Shown: positions 42,401 to 48,754 of the stretch, piece by piece
Position numbering within the stretch: the stretch's first letter is position 1
Layout: every line of letters begins with the position of its first letter
NCBI RefSeq assembly: GCF_014648815.1
Contig: NZ_BMRV01000004.1
Coordinates: 248,001 to 312,000, forward strand
Source: Streptomyces flaveolus
Lineage (GTDB): Bacteria > Actinomycetota > Actinomycetes > Streptomycetales > Streptomycetaceae
Length of the DNA stretch: 64,000 nt
Direction of reading: 5' to 3'
The notes under the pieces: generated by a model
Databases searched by the model: none
What the model saw: only the letters and a program-made list of their open reading frames with translations
What the model was told of the DNA's origin: nothing
Translations under genes and position numbers: made by a program

Positions 42401-42656
42401 GCAGGACGCCCTCGGCCTCGTCGGCGGCGGTCCGCAGCGCCCGGCCGAAGTCGACCTGGTCCGGCGAGCGGCACACCGTGATCTCCCGCTCGCGGAACAC
42501 CCGGCCGCGCCGCAGCGCGTCCCGCAGCCGGTTCAGGTTGTGCCGGACGGCGGGAAGGTCGCCGGGCACCCCGTACGGCGGCTCCGTGAGGTCGTACTCG
42601 GACACCCCGACCAGCAGCGCCCGGTTCGCCTGCCCCCGCGGGTCGTAACCGGTCAC
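39414..42656 (-). CDS. Transmembrane caspase - solute-binding - vWA protein (EACC1-associated type)
   Basis: 1080-residue protein with an unusual layout. Residues 1-240: caspase-family peptidase domain, with H92 (FAGHGA) and C147 (VLDCCFAG) as the catalytic pair. Residues 250-500: Gly/Glu/Arg/Pro-rich disordered linker with repeated (A/G)TESGGG(T/G)EAGR units. Residues about 516-535: one membrane helix. Residues 545-870: solute-binding-protein-like domain. Residues 893-1075: von Willebrand A domain with a MIDAS (D899, S901, S903). The caspase should be cytosolic and the SBP/vWA part outside. It lies 7 nt downstream of the EACC1-like gene. Predicted to turn an external signal into proteolysis inside the cell. 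Confidence 0.88.
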   Translation of the reverse strand: MTGYDPRGQANRALLVGVSEYDLTEPPYGVPGDLPAVRHNLNRLRDALRRGRVFREREITVCRSPDQVDFGRALRTAADEAEGVLLLYFAGHGAIPSAGDELFLQMRNASVVAGGHAVFPGAEMFTTVLTVLAASEARRIVVVLDCCFAGNAAWIWETFRDKRRVLLLMSVQANHRTDAGDPRTPTPFTDELVALLDNGDEEVWFRGLADAVRARMTGDGHRTVRGDPWEPQSRTEPEEDVLLAAGASGGGAHGRFPWHRGTAPGRTHPGKRDSEGTEVPPPSGQRDESGAGPGSGGGAGALPGGAGRRGAGAASSGRGGRQEGEERPPLSDAGEERPPGQGGGPGGRPRSGRDAETGGGADGSRATESGGGGEAGRATESGGGTEAGRGTESGRGTEAGRAAKSSGGADANRGAESGGGEAGRVAQAGRRADAAGDAETGGRPEAGREGGNGSGRGHGPGRAYGRPGRRGSSAGGDGAGRAYGLPGREDGSDGGPDTRGGGPRAARWLRWPGRVGSGVLLLAFLAVVGIGSYRLVATAGDPSASCAPPLELRVLTDPDLESTVRAAADAYLTSEENTTGDGCRRSGITVYSAGAADTVTALRKRTGAWQEPRDDDTNPQRDVGPQPDVWIPGSRADVARVAEGQDTDAVAVLEADDEAFAYSPIVLAVPQDIAAESLDERSGPPLNRMIDDLLARRGDAEVRRPDPEFTDTGLLATVGLHAGTGTGTGDPRRAESRVAQPGPPSPTAADLLCTLPDDDAVDDRTAALVPEFLMKSGVGCDSARRTPRMAQYPGDVPGLEPVFVRVRWQGADRDETARDDVAGRFRTWLTGERGREAFARDGFRAATGSRALLDTTEDVDGVLRAPSPLTESAGRDAMEASLEGYRGAGGPGRVLFLLDSSGSMAGRWEGPSGGPGLLKQSLGGLGPRDEYGVWAVHGEDGDPYDTLLPFGRHARKDAERTVDRVAEVRDAQADPYRALRAALDDMERRGADDERPGLIVYVTDDEDASRLTGERLDDVLSLARAVRVPVAMVSLTGGGCDPGKPDARISEASGGRCLDADDDLGAALHDEVARTGTGED
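41156..41906 (-). repeat. Low-complexity linker repeat in the caspase gene
   Basis: DNA encoding residues 250-500. The stretch 41380-41600 holds short tandem units of the ATESGGG-EAGR type, and 41170-41290 holds two copies of a GRAYG(R/L)PGR unit. Long G/C-rich repeats of this kind can vary in number between strains. Confidence 0.7.
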
Positions 42657-42663
42657 CGGCCGC

Positions 42664-43026
42664 CTACCTGTCGTCGAGGTTCACCGGCTCGACGCGCCCC
42701 TCGGGCGGCTCGCCGTCCTCCACCTCGCTGCGGTTGGAGCGCCAGGCCTCCACGGCCCCCTTGACCTGGTCCAGCACCTCCTGGACCACCACGGCCGCGC
42801 CGCCCCCGACGAACGCCACGACGATCTCCATGCCGATGCCCATCGGGGCGCCGGTCTCGTCCGCCCGGCGCCGTTCGTCGATGCGCAGCCGGCCGGCCCG
42901 GACCAGCTCGTCGAGCGGTTTCTCCCGTTCCAGCCATTTGTGCAGGGCGCCGATGTCGCTCTCGCTCGCGGTACCGTCCAGCCGGACCCGGATACCGCGC
43001 GTCACCACTCCATCCCCCTCAGCCAT
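42664..43026 (-). CDS. EACC1-like effector-associated constant component
   Basis: 120-residue protein. An N-terminal domain (GIRVRLDGTASESDIGALHKWLEREKPL) with the Trp-Leu pair and LRIDERRR strand leads to one membrane helix (about 62-85, GIGMEIVVAFVGGGAAVVVQEVL), then a charged tail. This matches what I know of effector-associated constant component 1 (EACC1), a small protein described beside caspases and other effectors in actinobacterial conflict systems. It probably links the effector to the membrane or to a trigger. Good gene spacing (7 nt) with the caspase gene supports this. Assignment needs an HMM check. Confidence 0.75.
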   Translation of the reverse strand: MAEGDGVVTRGIRVRLDGTASESDIGALHKWLEREKPLDELVRAGRLRIDERRRADETGAPMGIGMEIVVAFVGGGAAVVVQEVLDQVKGAVEAWRSNRSEVEDGEPPEGRVEPVNLDDR

Positions 43027-43132
43027 AACTCACCATCATGGCACCGCTGTTGTGCACAGGGGAGGGTTCGTACGCCTCCGTCGCGATGCGCACGCGGGCG
43101 CACGCACCGGGCGAGGGCTCGCGGGAGGGGCG

Positions 43133-44200
43133 TCAGCCCTGGGTCTGCAACCGGCTCAGCTCCCGCTGCACATGGTCCAGCGCGCCCTCGCGCCGCCCGG
43201 GGACGCGCCCGCGCAACGCGGCGAGCGCGGCGCCCAGTTCGCGGGCCCGCGCGGCGTCGCGGATCAGGCCCCACTGGTGGTGTGCCCGGTCCACGGCCGC
43301 CTCCACCGCGGGCGTGCCCGGTTCCTGTCCGGCCCGCAGACGGGCCTCGGCCACCGCCAGCCAGGCCCGGCAGCTGCGCACCGGGTCCCCGGCGAACATC
43401 GCCAGGTCGGCCCGGACCTCCGCCCAGTGCAACGCGTCCTCGGAGGCGGGCCCGAGGGCGAGGGCGGCGGCCCGCTCGTGACGCGCGGCGAGGGCGTCGG
43501 CGTCCCCGTGCCGCCCCGACCGCACGGCGGCGGCGATGACGGCGTGCGGGTCCCCCGCCACCGGCCCGGGTGCCGCCAGCAGCAGGTCCGCGCCGCTCGC
43601 GCCGCCGTCGGCCGCGCAGCGGGCCAGCGCCTGCTGGTGCAGCTGGTCCGGCGGCGGCCGGTGCCCGCTGCGCAGGATCGTCGCGACACCGCGCATGTAC
43701 GCGGGGGCCGCCACGGTCCGCCGTGAGGGCGGCGGCGCGATGCGACCGTAAACCGCGTTGTTGCGCCCCGAGTCCAGCGGGTGGGCCCGCAGCCACTCCC
43801 AGGTCTCCTGGTCGGCGTGCAGATCCAGCAGCAGCGTCGTCGCCCCGCTCGGCCGCAGCCGCAGTTCCTCGCGGATCCAGTGCCAGGGCAGGGCGGTGTA
43901 GCGGACCGTGGAGGGCGTCGTACGGGCCAGCGCCAGATGGGGCAGGCGCTCGCGCCGGTCCAGCTGGAGCTGCCCGGTGACGTACACGGTCAGCGGGCCG
44001 GGGGCCGCCGCGGCCGCCCGGAGCCGGGTCAGGACGGCCTGCGGCTCGAGCGGGTCGGCGAGTTCGACGACGTTCGCGGTGTCCGTCCCGGCCAGCACGG
44101 CGGGCGGCACGGCGGCGAGCACGGGGAGCACGGAGGCCGCGTCCACCAGGCACCCCCGGCCCACGGGCGACGCCGCGAGCAGCAGCACGGTTCCGGGCAT
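43133..44200 (-). CDS. Caspase-fold-like protein without catalytic residues (pseudo-caspase candidate)
   Basis: 355-residue cytoplasmic protein. Residues 1-150 look like a caspase/gingipain fold: alternating strands and helices, with TVYVTGQLQL (71-80) at the place of the catalytic His strand and TTLLLDLHAD (121-130) at the place of the D-x-C strand, both lacking His/Cys in register. The C-terminal part (about 175-350) is all-helical, Ala/Arg-rich, possibly TPR-like. GGGAGGGG before the ATG at 44200 gives a strong start. It precedes the EACC1 gene by 106 nt and is likely the first gene of the unit. The pseudo-enzyme reading is inference. Confidence 0.65.
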   Translation of the reverse strand: MPGTVLLLAASPVGRGCLVDAASVLPVLAAVPPAVLAGTDTANVVELADPLEPQAVLTRLRAAAAAPGPLTVYVTGQLQLDRRERLPHLALARTTPSTVRYTALPWHWIREELRLRPSGATTLLLDLHADQETWEWLRAHPLDSGRNNAVYGRIAPPPSRRTVAAPAYMRGVATILRSGHRPPPDQLHQQALARCAADGGASGADLLLAAPGPVAGDPHAVIAAAVRSGRHGDADALAARHERAAALALGPASEDALHWAEVRADLAMFAGDPVRSCRAWLAVAEARLRAGQEPGTPAVEAAVDRAHHQWGLIRDAARARELGAALAALRGRVPGRREGALDHVQRELSRLQTQG

Positions 44201-44263
44201 GTCCCCTCCCCCTGTCGATCACGTACGGCAGCACGGTAACCGCTGCGGCTGCAAAGCGGGCAG

Positions 44264-45370
44264 TCAGCCGTTCAGCCGCCGTACCGCGAACACGGTGGTG
44301 TCGTCGACCAGCCGCGCCCGGCTGTGCCGCAGCGTGCCGTCCCGGACGAGGGCCACCAGCCGCCGCGGCGCCGCGCTGCGCGGATCGGCGGCGACGGCGC
44401 GGGCCACGTCGTCGGCGGGCCGGTAGAAGCGTCCCGCGGCGTCGCGGGCCTCGGTCACCCCGTCGGTGACCAGCAACAGCGTCTCCTCCGGGGCGAGGGC
44501 CAGCCGGTGCACCGCCACCGGCGGTCCGGGGACGAGGTCGCTCATGCCCAGCGGCAGCCCGCCGACCGCCGGCAGGCGCCGCACGCCGCCGGGGCCGACC
44601 GCCAGCGGGGGCTCGTGACCGAAGACGACCGCGTCCACCGCGTCGGGCAGCTCGGGGGAGAACCCGATCAGCACGGCGGTGGCGAAGCGGTCGCCGTCCG
44701 CACGGCCGAGGGCCGCCGTGTGCTCGCGGTGGCGCCGTATGCGGGTCTCCAGGCGATCGGCGACCGTCGCGAGGTCCGGCTCGTGGTACCCGGCCTCACG
44801 GAAGGTGCCGAGCAGCGCGGCCGCCGTCTCCACCGCGCCCAGCCCCTTGCCCTGCACGTCGCCGATGAGGACGCGGGTGCCGTGCGGGCCGGGCTGGACG
44901 TCGTAGAAGTCGCCGCCGACGCGGGCCTCGGTGTCGGCGGCGAGGTAGACGGCGGCGTGCTCCAGCCCGCCGAAGCCCTCCGGCAGCGGACGCAGCACGG
45001 TGCGGCGGGTGGTGTCGGCGATGTCCCGCATGTGCAGCATGCGCTGCTCGCCGCCGACCCGGACCGCGGCGGCGCCCACGGCGATGAACCCGCCGAGGAC
45101 GACGAGGACCAGGCCGGACGTCCCGGTCCGCTCGTGGTGCTGCCAGACGTTGTCGGCGAGGGCGTAGACGACGACCGCGAGCACCGCGAGGGCAGCCGTG
45201 CCCAGCATTCCGCAGACCGCCGCCGCGATACCGGGCACGAGAACGGTCCAGGAGATGATCTGGAACGCGCCGGTGCTGACGTCGGCCGCGGCGATGCCGA
45301 AGAGCAGGACCAGCGGGAAGAACCAGGCGACGCTGCGGCCGCGCACGCTCAGCAGTTCGTGCCGGGACAC
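44264..45370 (-). CDS. Membrane PP2C/SpoIIE-type serine phosphatase
   Basis: 368-residue protein: three to four membrane helices (about 12-105) and a SpoIIE/RsbU-type PP2C domain (about 130-365) with the metal-binding motifs VGGDFYDV, IGDVQGKG and LVTDGVTEARD. It would dephosphorylate anti-anti-sigma factors or similar partners. Start uncertain: GTG 45370 gives the sensible topology, but the frame is open to 45571. It lies 63 nt upstream of the caspase unit on the same strand, so a regulatory link is possible. Confidence 0.85.
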   Translation of the reverse strand: MSRHELLSVRGRSVAWFFPLVLLFGIAAADVSTGAFQIISWTVLVPGIAAAVCGMLGTAALAVLAVVVYALADNVWQHHERTGTSGLVLVVLGGFIAVGAAAVRVGGEQRMLHMRDIADTTRRTVLRPLPEGFGGLEHAAVYLAADTEARVGGDFYDVQPGPHGTRVLIGDVQGKGLGAVETAAALLGTFREAGYHEPDLATVADRLETRIRRHREHTAALGRADGDRFATAVLIGFSPELPDAVDAVVFGHEPPLAVGPGGVRRLPAVGGLPLGMSDLVPGPPVAVHRLALAPEETLLLVTDGVTEARDAAGRFYRPADDVARAVAADPRSAAPRRLVALVRDGTLRHSRARLVDDTTVFAVRRLNG

Positions 45371-45569
45371 GGCGTCACCGCGCCCGGCGGCCCGGACGAG
45401 GCCCTCGAGCAGCCGCCACCGGCCGCGCGCCGGCCCGCCGGAACGACCTCTCGCGCGACCCCTCACCGGCCCAGCGAAACACGTGCCCCCACGGCCCGCA
45501 TCCTGACTTGCCACCCGCCCCTGCCAGGTGTGCTCTGGTAGACGGGGGCGAGGAGAGAGGAGTGCTCTC

Positions 45570-46019
45570 ATGGCTCACGCGGTACCCACGGGCAGGAAGC
45601 CCGCCGGCGCGATCCCCCGCGGCACGACACCCGACGTCTTCGGCCCGCGGACCCATCTGGTGGCGAAGTGGGCGGTGCCCGTCGTGGCCGGGCTGATCTA
45701 CGGCTACTGGGCCGCGGCCAACCGGCGCTACGGCGGTCCCGTCACCGGCTGGAACCTGCTGTTCGGCTTCATGACCGCGCTCGCCTTCGTCGTCCTGTAC
45801 GCCGTGGTCCGGGCGGTGGCGGCGCGGCTGCCGCGCGAGGGACACGCGGTGCTGTGGGGCGCGTTCGCGGGCAGCGCGCTGGGCTTCCTGTACGCGCAGA
45901 GCGGGGTGGCCATGTTCACGTGCATCCTCGCGTCCCTGCTGCTGGCGGGCGCGGTGACCGCCGCGTTGTTCTACGTCTTCTACTCCCGCGAGGACGCCAC
46001 GGGCCACCGCATCCCCTGA
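45570..46019 (+). CDS. Polytopic membrane protein, unknown function
   Basis: 149-residue protein with four hydrophobic helices (about 31-48, 60-84, 94-112 and 116-138) and short polar ends. GAGAGGAG 7 nt before the ATG at 45570 gives a clear start. No family motif is recognised; similar small proteins are common in Streptomyces. It is divergent from the phosphatase gene and ends at a perfect 12-bp hairpin. Confidence 0.75.
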   Translation: MAHAVPTGRKPAGAIPRGTTPDVFGPRTHLVAKWAVPVVAGLIYGYWAAANRRYGGPVTGWNLLFGFMTALAFVVLYAVVRAVAARLPREGHAVLWGAFAGSALGFLYAQSGVAMFTCILASLLLAGAVTAALFYVFYSREDATGHRIP

Positions 46020-46052
46020 ACCGCGCGGCCCCCGGTCCCCGGCAACGGTGAG

Positions 46053-46080
46053 TGGGCCCCGGCCACCTGGCCGGGGCCCA
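46053..46080 (+). terminator. Perfect 12-bp hairpin terminator
   Basis: TGGGCCCCGGCC (46053-46064), ACCT loop, GGCCGGGGCCCA (46069-46080), 34 nt after the stop of the membrane-protein gene. Confidence 0.85.
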
Positions 46081-46288
46081 TCCGTCTGCCCGCCACCCGC
46101 CTGCGCGGCCGCGCCGGTCCGACCGCCCCTGCCTGCCGGTCCCGCCCGCCTGCCGGACCGAAGCGCGCCGGCCTGCCCGGCCGGTCCCCGCCCGACCCGG
46201 ACGCCCCGTCGCGCGTTCGGCTCGTCCGGCGGGGCCATCTGCAGGCATCCCGGTCGCCCGGACCGGTCCGCGGGACTTGCCTGGAAGG

Positions 46289-47200
46289 GTGCCTTCACGT
46301 CTTCGGAGCGCCCTGTCGGCCCTCCTGATCGTCCTCGCCTGCCTGCTCGCACCGTGCGGCACGCTGGCGGCCTGGGCGGCGTACGGACTGGGCGACACCG
46401 GCCGGTACGTCGCCGCCATGGCGCCGCTCGCCGCCGACCCGCACGTGCGGGACGCGGTCGCGGACACGGTGGGCGACGGGGTCATGAACGAGGTGGGCGC
46501 CGGCCCCATGCGCACGACCGTGCGCCTCTACGTGCAGGACGCGGCCCGCTCCTTCACCCGGACCGAGGCCTTCCGCACGGGCTGGGACGCCGCCAACCGG
46601 GCCGTCCACGCCGCCGTGCTGCGCGCTCTGCGCGACGAAGGGGCCGCCGGGCGCCCCGTCACCGTCGACCTGGCCCCCGTCACCGCGCGGGTCCGCAACC
46701 GGCTCGTCCGGGACAACGTGCCGATGGCGCGGCGGATCCCCGTCCGGCACACCGAGGTCACCGTGCTCCCGGCCCACGAGGTGGACCGGCTCAGGAAGGG
46801 CTACCACGTGCTCGACGTCGCCGCCTTCTGGCTGCCGCTCGCGGCCGTCGTCTTCGCCGTCGCCGGCATCGCCCTGGCCGCCTGCCGGCGGCGCGCGCTC
46901 ACGGCCACCGGCCTCGGCACGGCCGTCGGCGGGGTGCTGCTCGCCCTCGCCGTCCTCGTCGGCCGCCGGCTCACCCTGGCCGAGCTGCCCGGCGCGGTGG
47001 ACGGCCCCGCCGCAGGCGCCGTCTACGACGCGCTCACCGCGACCCTGCGCACGGCCTCCTGGCTGCTGGTCGGCCTCGGTCTGACGGTCGCCGCGGCCTC
47101 CTGGGTCACCGGCCGGTACGGACATCTGCTGCGCCGCCGGCCCCCCGCGGGACCCGCCGTCGAGCCGGCCCCGTCCCGCTCGACACGGGCCCGGCTCTGA
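46289..47200 (+). CDS. Membrane protein with large extracellular domain
   Basis: 303-residue protein. One helix near the N-terminus (about 7-30) and three at the end (about 172-195, 205-225 and 256-280) leave an outer domain of about 140 residues (35-170; AMAPLAADPHVRDAVADTV, VTVDLAPVTARVRNRLV). The arrangement resembles a family of actinobacterial membrane proteins of unknown role. The start is uncertain: GTG 46289 opens just before the first helix; the frame is open further upstream but that part is Pro/Arg-rich and unlikely to be coding. Confidence 0.72.
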   Translation: MPSRLRSALSALLIVLACLLAPCGTLAAWAAYGLGDTGRYVAAMAPLAADPHVRDAVADTVGDGVMNEVGAGPMRTTVRLYVQDAARSFTRTEAFRTGWDAANRAVHAAVLRALRDEGAAGRPVTVDLAPVTARVRNRLVRDNVPMARRIPVRHTEVTVLPAHEVDRLRKGYHVLDVAAFWLPLAAVVFAVAGIALAACRRRALTATGLGTAVGGVLLALAVLVGRRLTLAELPGAVDGPAAGAVYDALTATLRTASWLLVGLGLTVAAASWVTGRYGHLLRRRPPAGPAVEPAPSRSTRARL

Positions 47201-47260
47201 GGCCCGGAGCGCGGAAATCCCCTGGTCCGGGATCCGCCCCTACGGCTACCGTCGTCGATC

Positions 47261-47644
47261 ATGCGACGCGAGACGACGACCCTGTGGCGGCCCACGGGCC
47301 CCGAGGAGCTGGCCCTCGTCGAGGCGTCCGGCTGGACGGCCTGGCCCCCGCGCCTGCCCGAGCAGCCGATCTTCTACCCGGTCCTCGACGAGGACTACGC
47401 CGTCCGCATCGCCCGCGACTGGAACGTGCCCGCCTCCGGATCGGGGTACGTCACCCGCTTCGAGGCGGACACCGCGTTCCTCGCGCGCTACCCGGTACGG
47501 CAGGCCGGCGGCAGGACGATCCTGGAACTGTGGGTCCCGGCGGAGGAGCTGGACGAGTTCAACCGGCACATCGTGGGCCGCATCGAGGTCGTGCGGGAGT
47601 TCCACGCGGACACCGCGGGCACGGCGGACACCACGGACGCGTAG
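47261..47644 (+). CDS. Conserved hypothetical (named ADP-ribosylation/crystallin J1 in databases)
   Basis: 127-residue cytoplasmic protein. The body (LWRPTGPEELALVEASG, WPPRLPEQPIFYPVL, DWNVPASGSGYVTRF, RTILELWVPAEELDEFN) matches a small conserved family often named ADP-ribosylation/crystallin J1; that name is transferred and no ADP-ribosyl-hydrolase residues are visible. Widespread beyond actinobacteria. TACCGT at 47247-47252 lies 8 nt before the ATG, so the mRNA is likely leaderless. Confidence 0.82.
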   Translation: MRRETTTLWRPTGPEELALVEASGWTAWPPRLPEQPIFYPVLDEDYAVRIARDWNVPASGSGYVTRFEADTAFLARYPVRQAGGRTILELWVPAEELDEFNRHIVGRIEVVREFHADTAGTADTTDA

Positions 47645-47724
47645 CCGGAAGGCAACTTTCCGTCCGCGCGCGCCGTCCTTGAGGAAGCATGCGGACATCG
47701 CACCCGCGAGCGGAAGGCCGGTAC

Positions 47725-48735
47725 GTGGACACCGACACGGCGAGGGGCGCGTGGACGGACACGCACGGCGGGCCGGCGGGCCGCCGGGCCGGGCGGCGCT
47801 TGGGGGCCTGGTGTGCCGGGCTGCTGTTCGCCGGGGTCAGCGCGGTCGTCGGCTGCCGGATCGCCGGCACCGACGGCATCACGCCGGTGCCGCAACTGCT
47901 CGCCTTCCTGCCCTGGCTGCTGGTGCCGACCGCTGCCGGGCTGCTGCTCACGCTGCTCGCCCGGTGGTGGACGGGAGCGGTGTGGGGCGTGGCGCTGCTC
48001 GGACTGCTGGCCTGGTTCATCGAGCCGTACGGCAAGACCGGCGAACCGGCCGGGCCGCCCGTCGCCGAACTGCGGGTGCTGACGTCGAACGTCGAGTTCG
48101 GGCAGGGCACCGACGCGCTGATCGGCGCGGTGCGCCGCGAGAAACCCGACCTGCTGTTCGTACAGGAGTGCGAGTACACGTGTGACGCGGCCCTGCGGCG
48201 GGAGCTCGGCGCCGAGTACCCGCACCGGCAGGCCGTCGAGGGCGGCGGCTCCGAGGGGTCGGTCATCCTGAGCCGCTTCCCGCTCGCACCCGCCCCCGGG
48301 ATCCCCGCCACCATGGGCATGCCCGGCGCCGTCGCCGACGTGCGCGGCCACGGCGTACGCCTCCAGCTCGCCCACCCCATGCCGCCGCTGCCGGAGCAGC
48401 TCGGCCTGTGGCGCACCGAGCTGGGCCGGCTGCGCGACGCCGCCGCCGAGGCCGAGGGGACCCCCACCGTCCTCGCCGGCGACTTCAACGCCTCCCAGGA
48501 CCACGCCGCCTTCCGGCGCATCCTCGACACCGGACTGCACGACGCGGCCCGCCTGGCCGGCCAGGACCGCACACCCAGCTGGCCGTCCCGGACGACCCCG
48601 GTGTTCGGCACGCAGATCGACCACGTGCTGGTGTCGCGGGACTTCGCCGCCCACCGCGCCCGCTTCCTGGACCTGGCCGACACCGACCACCGCGCGCTGG
48701 TCGTCGACCTCACGCTGCACGCGACGGACGGCTGA
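47725..48735 (+). CDS. Membrane-anchored endonuclease/exonuclease/phosphatase (EEP) family protein
   Basis: 336-residue protein: three helices (about 25-45, 55-77 and 82-97) and an extracellular EEP catalytic domain (about 115-335). Motifs: LTSNVEFG, E (FVQECEYT), AGDFNAS and the final DTDHRALVV, giving the metal-binding Asn, Glu, Asp and His. Substrates of exported relatives are DNA or phospholipids/sphingolipids. GTG 47725 is chosen for GGAAGG 7 nt upstream; ATG 47689 is an in-frame alternative that also has a ribosome-like site. Confidence 0.88.
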   Translation: MDTDTARGAWTDTHGGPAGRRAGRRLGAWCAGLLFAGVSAVVGCRIAGTDGITPVPQLLAFLPWLLVPTAAGLLLTLLARWWTGAVWGVALLGLLAWFIEPYGKTGEPAGPPVAELRVLTSNVEFGQGTDALIGAVRREKPDLLFVQECEYTCDAALRRELGAEYPHRQAVEGGGSEGSVILSRFPLAPAPGIPATMGMPGAVADVRGHGVRLQLAHPMPPLPEQLGLWRTELGRLRDAAAEAEGTPTVLAGDFNASQDHAAFRRILDTGLHDAARLAGQDRTPSWPSRTTPVFGTQIDHVLVSRDFAAHRARFLDLADTDHRALVVDLTLHATDG

Positions 48736-48754
48736 CCCTCGTCGTACCGGGTGC

